Source: Pseudomonas sp. ABC1 (GTDB lineage Bacteria > Pseudomonadota > Gammaproteobacteria > Pseudomonadales > Pseudomonadaceae). From it: a stretch of 64,000 nt of DNA. This document shows, one piece after another, positions 57,943 to 64,000 of this stretch. Position numbers and translations under genes: made by a program. Below the pieces are notes generated by a model, which ran no database searches, was not told the DNA's origin, and worked only from the letters and a program-made list of their open reading frames with translations. Positions within the stretch are counted from its first letter, which is position 1, and every line of letters begins with the position of its first letter. Where the stretch lies: NCBI RefSeq assembly GCF_013395055.1, contig NZ_CP058349.1:2292001-2356000 (forward strand), given 5' to 3'.

Positions 57943-60447
57943 ATGACCGTGTACTGCCGAGCATCACGCCCTATGGGGTTCCGTATCAGCCTGCTGGCGC
58001 TGGCCATCGCCGCCGTGGCGCCGGCCATGGCGGCGGACGCGCAGCAGGATGACACGCTGCAACTGGAGCACGTCGAGGTGATCGGCCAGGCGGCCAGCGT
58101 CGACCAGGCGTTGCGGGCGCAACGCAATTCCGACAACGTCAGCAGCGTGGTGCATGCCGATGCGGTCGGGCAGTTGCCGGACGATAACGCCGCCGAGGCG
58201 CTGCAACGCATTCCCGGCCTGTCGGTGGAGCGCGACCAGGGCGAGGGGCGCTTCGTCAGCGTGCGTGGCCTGGGGCCGGACCTGAACAGTGTGACCATCA
58301 ACGGCACCCTGGTGCCGGCACCGGAAAGCGACCGCCGCGCGGTGGCGCTGGACGTGTTGCCGTCCGAGCTGGTGCAGTCGCTGTCGGTGATCAAGACCCT
58401 GACCCCGGACATGGACGCCAACTCCCTGGGCGGCACCATCGAGGTGGAAAGCCTGTCGGCCTTCGATCACGACGGCCTGTTCTACAGCCTCAGTGGCGAG
58501 GCGGGCTACAACGACCTGGTGGACAAGACCAGCCCGAAATTCTCCGGCGGCTTCAGCAACCGCTTCAGCCTTGGCGACGGTGTGGACAACTTCGGCGTGG
58601 CCGCCGCGCTGAGCTGGCAGAAGCGCAAGTTCGGCTCGGACAACGTCGAGACCGGCGGCGCCTGGGACTTCGACAACGGTGCACGGCTGGAGGAACTGGA
58701 GCAGCGCGACTACGTCATCACCCGTGAGCGCCTCGGCTTGGGCCTGAACTTCGACTACCGCCCGGACGACCTGTCCAGCTATTACCTGCGCACCCTCTAC
58801 AGCAAGTTCAAGGACAGCGAGGCGCGCAACGCCGCCGGCCTGGAGTTCGACGATGCGCAAGCCTCTGGCGAGCGCGGCGATGCGGAAGGCTGGCGCGAGC
58901 TGAAGGCCCGCGAGGAAACCCAGGAGATCCAGTCCTACGTGCTGGGTGGCGAACGCTTCATCGGCCCGTGGACCCTGAGCGGCCAGGCTGGCTACAGCCG
59001 TTCCAGCGAGAAGGACCCGGGCGGTATCGCCGGCGCCAAGTTCGTCGGCGACTTCACGGGTGTCGGTTTCTCCGGCAATCGCAAGCCGCGCCTGGTGGCC
59101 GGCGAGGATTTCTACGATCCGGCGTCCTTCGAGCTGGACGAGATCGAGGTGGAGAAGAGCGACACCCGCGACCAGGAGAAGAACATCCGTCTGGACCTGG
59201 CCCGCGACTACGACCTGCGCGGCCATGCTTCCCAGGTCAAGTTCGGCGGCAAGCTGAGCCGCCGCGAGAAGACCAACGACAGCGACATCTGGGTCTACGA
59301 CGATTTCAATGGCGTCGATCTCAGCGGCCTGCAAAGCGGCACCCTGGACTATGGCCTGGGCCGCCTCGGCAACGGCATCAGCCACAGCGGCATCAAGGCC
59401 CTGATCAGCGGCCTGAACCGGGCGGACTATTACGACGAGGAAGAGTCGCGCATCAATGACTTCAAGATGAACGAAGACATCGACGCTGCCTACCTGATGA
59501 ACACCCTGGACCTCGACGACCTGCGCATCATCGCCGGCCTGCGCTACGAGCGCACCGAGTTCCAGGCCAAGGGCACCGGCCTGCGTGACGGTGCCTTCGA
59601 GACCACCAAGAGCGACAACCGCTACGACCACTGGTTGCCTGGCCTGCATCTGCGCTACCAGCTCGGCGCCGACACCCAGTTGCGCGCGGCCTGGACCAAC
59701 AGCGTGGTGCGCCCGACCTTCGGCGAACTGGCGCCGGGCTTCGTCATCGACGTCGGCGATGCAGAGGCATCCTTCGGCAATCCGCACCTCAAGCCGCTGG
59801 AGTCGAGCAATCTGGACCTTGGCATCGAGCATTACATGGGCCGTGCCGGCGTGCTCTCGGCCTATGTGTTCTACAAGGACATCGACAACTTCATCTACAA
59901 CACCGACCTGGCCGGCGTCGGCGAGTGGGCGGCGTTCGATGAGGCGCTGACCTTCGAGAACGGCGACAGCGCCAAGCTGTACGGCCTGGAGTTGGGTTAC
60001 TCGCAGAAATTCGACTGGCTGCCGGCGCCCTGGAACGGCGTGCTGGTGGGGGCCAACGCCACCTTCAGCCAATCGCGGGCGGATATCGAAGGGCAGGGGC
60101 TGAAGCGCCGTATCGACCTGCCGAACCAGTCCGATACGGTCGGCAACCTGATGCTCGGTTGGGAGAACTCGCGCTTCAACCTGCGCCTGGCGGCCAACTA
60201 CAAATCGTCCTACCTGGCCGAAGTGGCGGCCATCGACGACAAGGCCCACGACCTCTATGCCGATAGCCAGTTGTTCGTCGATTTCAAGGCCGGCTGGTTC
60301 ATCACCCCGGAACTGCAACTGACCTTCGAGGCGCAGAACATCACCGACGAGTCCTACTACGTCTACACCGGCCGCCGCGGCTACAACGCCCAGTACGAGG
60401 AATACGGCCCGACCTACACCCTCGGCCTGACCCTGACGCACTTCTGA
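57943..60447 (+). CDS. TonB-dependent receptor linked to phytase
   Basis: An 834-residue outer-membrane receptor. I start at the ATG at 57943 behind GGGGAGACAG; the frame continues upstream without a ribosome-binding site. It has a signal peptide (LLALAIAAVAPAMAADA) and an N-terminal plug of the large 'Xanthomonas-Caulobacter' type: VSSVVHADAVGQLPDDNAAE, ALQRIPGLSVERDQGEGRFV, SVRGLGPDLNSVTINGTLVP. The barrel ends YTLGLTLTHF. This class imports sugars and other non-siderophore substrates. It is followed by a beta-propeller phytase gene, so the likely cargo is phytate or a breakdown product. Confidence 0.88.
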   Translation: MTVYCRASRPMGFRISLLALAIAAVAPAMAADAQQDDTLQLEHVEVIGQAASVDQALRAQRNSDNVSSVVHADAVGQLPDDNAAEALQRIPGLSVERDQGEGRFVSVRGLGPDLNSVTINGTLVPAPESDRRAVALDVLPSELVQSLSVIKTLTPDMDANSLGGTIEVESLSAFDHDGLFYSLSGEAGYNDLVDKTSPKFSGGFSNRFSLGDGVDNFGVAAALSWQKRKFGSDNVETGGAWDFDNGARLEELEQRDYVITRERLGLGLNFDYRPDDLSSYYLRTLYSKFKDSEARNAAGLEFDDAQASGERGDAEGWRELKAREETQEIQSYVLGGERFIGPWTLSGQAGYSRSSEKDPGGIAGAKFVGDFTGVGFSGNRKPRLVAGEDFYDPASFELDEIEVEKSDTRDQEKNIRLDLARDYDLRGHASQVKFGGKLSRREKTNDSDIWVYDDFNGVDLSGLQSGTLDYGLGRLGNGISHSGIKALISGLNRADYYDEEESRINDFKMNEDIDAAYLMNTLDLDDLRIIAGLRYERTEFQAKGTGLRDGAFETTKSDNRYDHWLPGLHLRYQLGADTQLRAAWTNSVVRPTFGELAPGFVIDVGDAEASFGNPHLKPLESSNLDLGIEHYMGRAGVLSAYVFYKDIDNFIYNTDLAGVGEWAAFDEALTFENGDSAKLYGLELGYSQKFDWLPAPWNGVLVGANATFSQSRADIEGQGLKRRIDLPNQSDTVGNLMLGWENSRFNLRLAANYKSSYLAEVAAIDDKAHDLYADSQLFVDFKAGWFITPELQLTFEAQNITDESYYVYTGRRGYNAQYEEYGPTYTLGLTLTHF

Positions 60448-60564
60448 GTGCCGGTACGTGCTCCGTAGGGTGCGCCATGCGCGCCGGTAATGCTGCTATC
60501 TCCGTGGTGCGCACGGCGCACCCTGCTGATTGGGCATCCCTGGATATTGAACAAGGTTGATCGA

Positions 60565-62463
60565 ATGAATGGAAACAAGTTGTTGGGCATTCTGGTCGGT
60601 ATGACCATTGCCCAGATGGCCATGGCGGCGCCCGTGGCCCCTCACCTGACGCCGCTGGAGTCGCCCAAGGGGCTGGAAAATGCCCAGTGGCTGGCGGACG
60701 ACCGCTTCTGGCCGGGCGCCGACCGACTGCGCATCGACGCCCGTGGCCTGCATGTACTGGATGCCAAGGGCAACACGCTGAGCCTGCTCGAAGGCCGCTA
60801 CGAAGGCCTCGACCACCGCTCCGGCGAGCATGGCCTGCTGGTGGCGACCCTCGACAAGAAGCGCCAGCAGGCGGTGCTGCTGGCACTGGACGCGCAGCAT
60901 CGCTGGAGCACGCCGCGCTACATTCCCGGCATGGGCCAGGCGCTGGAAGGCGTGTGCCTGTACCGCGACGAGGCGCGCAACGAATTCGCCTTCCTGCTCG
61001 GCGAAGAGGGACAGGGCGAACAGTGGCTGGTGGCTGTGGATGAACGGCCATTGGCCGAGCCACTACGGGTGCGTGGCCTGAGCCTGCCGCCGCAGAGCGG
61101 CTTCTGCCAGGTCGACGACCACAGTGGTTCGCTCTATGTGAATGAGGAAGAGGTCGGCCTGTGGCGCTATGCGGCCGCCGCCGAGGCGCCGTTGTGGCGC
61201 ACGCCGGTGGATATCCGCCAGCCGTTCGGTGGCCTTGCCGAAGCTGCCGCCGGCATGGCGCTGGTGCCCGGCGGCCTGCTGGTGCTGGACCCACAGGTAC
61301 CGGCGTTGCACCTCTACCAGGCCGCCGGCGAGGACTGGAAGCCGGTGGCCACACTGCCGCTGCAAGGGCTGGACGAGCCGGAGCAGATCAGCGCCCGCAA
61401 TGGCCGCCAGGGCCTGGAGTTGCTGCTGGTGGATGAGGCCGGCAGCCACCGTGGCACGCTCGCCTGGCAGCCGCAGGCGCCGAAGGCTGTAGCTGCGCTG
61501 CCGGTGTTGCCAGCCCAGGTGCAGACCGATCCGGTGCCGAGCCTGGGTGATGCCGCCGATGATCCGGCGATCTGGGTCGACGAGCGTGATCCGGCCCGCA
61601 GCCGGGTGCTGGGCACCGACAAGAAGGGCGGCCTGCTGGTCTACGACCTGGCTGGCAAGCAACTGCAGGACCTGCGTGTGGGGCGCATGAACAACGTCGA
61701 CGTGCGCAAGGGCTTGCGCCTGGGCGAGCGTACCGTCGACCTGGCGGTTGCCAGCAACCGCGACCGCAACAGCCTGCACCTGTTCGCCATCGAGCCGGCC
61801 AGCGGCGTGCTCAGCGAACTGGGGCAGATTGCCACGCCGCTGGACGATATCTACGGCCTGTGCATGTTCAAGAGTCGCCAGGGCGCGCTCTATGCGATCG
61901 CCAACGACAAAGACGGGCGCTTCCTGCAATACCGCCTCGACGGTGCTTCCGGCGAGGTGCGCGGCGAACTGGTGCGCAGTTTCCGTACCGCCAGCCAGCC
62001 CGAGGGTTGCGTGGCCGACGACCGCAACGAGCGCCTTTTCGTCGGCGAGGAGGACGTTGCGGTCTGGGCGCTGGACGCCCGCGAGGACGCGCCGGCCACG
62101 CTTGAGCAGGTGATCGCGGTGGGTGGGCTGGTCAAGGACGATATCGAGGGCCTGGGCCTGTACGCCGGCAAGGACAGGGACTACCTGGTGATCTCCAGTC
62201 AGGGCAACGACAGCTACGTGGTGGTCGAGGCCCAGGCGCCTTACCGGCTGCGCGGCGCCTTCCGTATCGGCCTGAACGCCGCGCGCGGGATCGACGGCGC
62301 CTCCGAGACCGATGGCCTGGACGTCACCTCGGCCAACCTCGGCGGCCCCTGGAGCCAGGGCCTGCTGGTGGTGCAGGACGGCCGTAAACGCATGCCGGAG
62401 ACCGCACAGAACTACAAATACCTGCCCTGGGCCGCCGTGGCCGAGGCACTCGGGCTGGAGTAA
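60565..62463 (+). CDS. Two-domain beta-propeller phytase (3-phytase)
   Basis: A 632-residue secreted enzyme that removes phosphate from myo-inositol hexakisphosphate with calcium. The signal peptide is MNGNKLLGILVGMTIAQMAMA. The C-terminal propeller has the family hallmarks: DAADDPAIW (329-337), LGTDKKGGLLVYDLAGKQLQ, MNNVDVR, SQPEGCVADD and DIEGLGLYAG. The N-terminal half (about 25-310) is a divergent, probably inactive propeller, as in dual-domain phytases, where it aids activity. It is 117 bases downstream of the receptor on the same strand. Confidence 0.92.
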   Translation: MNGNKLLGILVGMTIAQMAMAAPVAPHLTPLESPKGLENAQWLADDRFWPGADRLRIDARGLHVLDAKGNTLSLLEGRYEGLDHRSGEHGLLVATLDKKRQQAVLLALDAQHRWSTPRYIPGMGQALEGVCLYRDEARNEFAFLLGEEGQGEQWLVAVDERPLAEPLRVRGLSLPPQSGFCQVDDHSGSLYVNEEEVGLWRYAAAAEAPLWRTPVDIRQPFGGLAEAAAGMALVPGGLLVLDPQVPALHLYQAAGEDWKPVATLPLQGLDEPEQISARNGRQGLELLLVDEAGSHRGTLAWQPQAPKAVAALPVLPAQVQTDPVPSLGDAADDPAIWVDERDPARSRVLGTDKKGGLLVYDLAGKQLQDLRVGRMNNVDVRKGLRLGERTVDLAVASNRDRNSLHLFAIEPASGVLSELGQIATPLDDIYGLCMFKSRQGALYAIANDKDGRFLQYRLDGASGEVRGELVRSFRTASQPEGCVADDRNERLFVGEEDVAVWALDAREDAPATLEQVIAVGGLVKDDIEGLGLYAGKDRDYLVISSQGNDSYVVVEAQAPYRLRGAFRIGLNAARGIDGASETDGLDVTSANLGGPWSQGLLVVQDGRKRMPETAQNYKYLPWAAVAEALGLE

Positions 62464-62498
62464 GGCGGGAGGGAGCAGCGTTGCTGCGGAGATCGCCT

Positions 62499-62606
62499 GG
62501 ATTCCCGCCTACGCGGGAATGACGGGAGTTGGAGATTGCGGGTCGTTCAACTGGAATGCCATCGCCGCCCCACCGTCGTCCCCGCGTAGGCGGGGACCCA
62601 GGTGCG
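62499..62606. repeat. Tandem repeat unit, copy 1 (two palindromes)
   Basis: The unit begins with the palindrome ATTCCCGCCTACGCGGGAAT, continues through the shared GCCATCGCCGCCCCACCG, and ends with the palindrome GTCCCCGCGTAGGCGGGGAC. The second copy starts 128 bases later. Confidence 0.85.
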
Positions 62607-62626
62607 CGGTGTTGCGGCCACCGCAT

Positions 62627-62733
62627 GGATTCCCGCCTTCGCGGGAATGACGGGGAGTTGAGGTTGCGGGGCGGACAGGTGGAACGCCATCGCCGCCCCA
62701 CCGCCGTCCCCGCGCAGGCGGGGACCCAGATAC
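62627..62733. repeat. Tandem repeat unit, copy 2 (two palindromes)
   Basis: The same layout as copy 1, with palindromes ATTCCCGCCTTCGCGGGAAT and GTCCCCGCGCAGGCGGGGAC around the shared GCCATCGCCGCCCCACCG. Compensating loop changes keep both stems intact. Confidence 0.85.
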
Positions 62734-62766
62734 GCGAAGTCACAGTCGCCACTGAGTGTGGCGGTA

Positions 62767-62782
62767 CGTTCCACATGGAACA
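62767..62782. promoter_or_regulatory. parS-like palindrome
   Basis: CGTTCCACATGGAACA differs from the parS consensus TGTTCCACGTGGAACA at two positions (1 and 9). It is about 52 kb from oriC and 45 bases upstream of the tolQ-like start. It could be a weak ParB site or an unrelated operator. Confidence 0.3.
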
Positions 62783-62826
62783 TGTCATTCGATCAGCGGC
62801 GCCTCGCGCGCCCACAGGAGTTTTCC

Positions 62827-63546
62827 ATGCAACATGTGACAGAACAGATGACGGTCTGGGGCCTGGTCAGCGATGCCAGCCCGGTGGTGCAGGCAGTCAT
62901 GCTGGTGTTGGTGCTGGCCTCGATGGTCAGTTGGTACCTGATCGTCCGCCGCAGCGTTGCCCTGCGCCGTGGTGAGCGGCAGTTGGAGGCCTTCCTGCAA
63001 CGCTTTCGCAGCAGTGGCGACCTCGACCTGGCGCAGTTGTACCAGGGCGACAAGGGCCGCGAACTGCCGGACGAGGCAGCCCTGCAGCGGATCTTCCAGA
63101 GCGGCTACCAGGCCTTCGGCCAGTTGCAGCGCCAGCCCGGCATCGCCCCCGAGGCGGTGCTCGAAGGGGTCGAGCGCAACCTGTACGTGGCCATTGCCGA
63201 GCAGGAGGAGCGCCTGGAGCGCGGCCTGCCGTTGCTGGCCACGGTCGGCTCGGTCAGCCCTTACGTCGGCCTGTTCGGCACCGTCTGGGGCATCATGAAT
63301 GCCTTCCTGGGGCTGTCACAGGTGCAGCAGGTGACCCTTTCCACCGTCGCACCGGGCATCGCCGAGGCGCTGATCGCCACCGCCATCGGCCTGTTCGCGG
63401 CGATACCGGCGGTGATGGCCTACAACCGTTTCGCCGCCCGTGGCCAGGTCCTGGCCGGGCGCTACTACAGTTTCGCCAACGAATTGCAGGCGCGCCTGCA
63501 CCGGCGCCTGCACAGCGCTGGCGTAACCATCGCCGCTGTCGCCTGA
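62827..63546 (+). CDS. TolQ/ExbB-type proton-channel protein
   Basis: A 239-residue inner-membrane motor subunit, closest in pattern to TolQ. Helix 1 is VVQAVMLVLVLASMVSWYLI; helices 2 and 3 lie in LATVGSVSPYVGLFGTVWGI and GIAEALIATAIGLFAAIPAV, with the conserved threonine and proline positions of the proton path. The ATG at 62827 follows AGGAG. It forms an operon with the TolR-type gene. Its position after the phytase suggests it energises the adjacent receptor rather than cell division. Confidence 0.9.
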   Translation: MQHVTEQMTVWGLVSDASPVVQAVMLVLVLASMVSWYLIVRRSVALRRGERQLEAFLQRFRSSGDLDLAQLYQGDKGRELPDEAALQRIFQSGYQAFGQLQRQPGIAPEAVLEGVERNLYVAIAEQEERLERGLPLLATVGSVSPYVGLFGTVWGIMNAFLGLSQVQQVTLSTVAPGIAEALIATAIGLFAAIPAVMAYNRFAARGQVLAGRYYSFANELQARLHRRLHSAGVTIAAVA

Positions 63547-63556
63547 GGAGCCGATC

Positions 63557-64000
63557 ATGCTGGTCAGATCGCCGCGCAAGCATGCGCCCAAGGCGGAAAT
63601 GAACGTGGTGCCCTACATCGACGTGATGCTGGTGTTGCTGGTGATCTTCATGGTCACCGCGCCGATGCTGGTGCAGGGCGTCAGCCTGGAGCTGCCCAAG
63701 GTCGCTGCCGAGGCGTTGCCGTCGCCCGGCGAGCAGCAACTGGTGACGCTCTCGGTGACTGCCGAGGGTGATTATTACTGGAACGTCGGCCCGGAGCTGG
63801 CGGTGGGCAGCCAGAGCGACCAGGCGGTTGACCTGGATGCCATGCGCGACAGCCTGCTGGCGCTGGTCGCCGAGCGGGCCGATACCCAGGTTTACGTCCG
63901 CGCCGACCAGGGTGCCGACTATGCGGCGGTGCTGGCCGGTATCGCCGCGTTGCAGCGCGGTGGCATCAGCCGCATCGGCCTGGTGACCGAGGCGCCGCAA
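63557..64000 (+). CDS. TolR/ExbD-type motor protein (runs off window end)
   Basis: The first 148 codons of a TolR/ExbD protein starting 10 bases after the tolQ-like stop. KAEMNVVPYIDVMLVLLVIF contains the single membrane helix with the critical proton-binding aspartate, followed by TAPMLVQGVSLELPKV and the periplasmic domain (VYVRADQGADYAAVLAGIAALQRGGISRIGLVTE), which is nearly complete. The stop is just beyond the window. A TonB or TolA-like gene would be expected next. Confidence 0.9.
   Translation, partial: MLVRSPRKHAPKAEMNVVPYIDVMLVLLVIFMVTAPMLVQGVSLELPKVAAEALPSPGEQQLVTLSVTAEGDYYWNVGPELAVGSQSDQAVDLDAMRDSLLALVAERADTQVYVRADQGADYAAVLAGIAALQRGGISRIGLVTEAPQ

Larger units (their letters stand above)
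62464..62826. other. Intergenic region with palindromic repeats before tolQ-like gene
   Basis: No gene. Most of the 363 bases is taken up by two tandem copies of a repeat unit (62499-62606 and 62627-62733), followed by a parS-like palindrome at 62767-62782 and the ribosome-binding site of the next gene (AGGAG). Confidence 0.6.

Noticed and set aside
57964..60441. An 825-codon minus-strand frame
   Set aside because: It mirrors the phytase-linked receptor exactly; the receptor reading has signal peptide, plug and C-terminal strand.

Overview
The window is the replication-origin region of a Pseudomonas-type gammaproteobacterial chromosome, followed by a strand rich in surface-uptake genes. The order parB-parA-rsmG-mnmG ... 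mnmE-yidC-yidD-rnpA-rpmH | oriC | dnaA-dnaN-recF-gyrB, the high GC, and proteins such as a PigA/HemO-like heme oxygenase all point to Pseudomonas sensu lato. All calls come from reading the sequence; no database search was run.

1-17.4 kb is the conserved core: partition genes, tRNA-modification GTPase and FAD enzyme, membrane insertase, RNase P protein, L34 and the dnaA-dnaN-recF-gyrB operon. oriC lies between rpmH and dnaA, with four DnaA boxes and an AT-rich stretch. A second DnaA-box cluster lies upstream of mnmG. Two parS sites sit inside recF. A VOC/GST pair with a divergent LysR gene interrupts the core between mnmG and mnmE.

17.4-27.7 kb is a heme/iron block: a DUF454 membrane protein, heme oxygenase, a decayed TonB-dependent receptor remnant, then two complete ECF sigma / FecR anti-sigma / heme-type receptor cassettes facing each other, with Fur-like boxes. 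27.8-38.9 kb holds ahpF under a good OxyR-type motif, a DosC-like globin-coupled diguanylate cyclase, the glyQ-glyS-gmhB-plsC-like operon, a chemoreceptor behind a sigma-28-type promoter, and a stand-alone aroA. 38.9-48.4 kb mixes live and broken genes: an OprD porin remnant, a second chemoreceptor, a PchR-like AraC regulator divergent from a catecholate receptor/periplasmic esterase pair with a Fur box, a flavin reductase, and a sulfonate locus (ssuD-type monooxygenase, Fis-type regulator) flanked by an N-terminal flavin-reductase stub and an amidohydrolase tail. 48.5-51.7 kb is a lower-GC accessory patch (DUF6998 protein, lipoprotein, SymE-like toxin, Rpn-family nuclease). 52-56 kb has a porin, a DUF2057 lipoprotein, an AraC regulator and a membrane GGDEF protein with a degenerate active site.

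56.2-64 kb is the most attractive system: a secreted metallophosphoesterase behind a Pho-box-like repeat, a large TonB-dependent receptor, a two-domain beta-propeller phytase, then a dedicated TolQ/TolR-like (ExbB/ExbD-like) motor pair running off the window end. I read this as a phosphate-starvation module that releases phosphate from phytate and imports a product through an energised outer-membrane channel.
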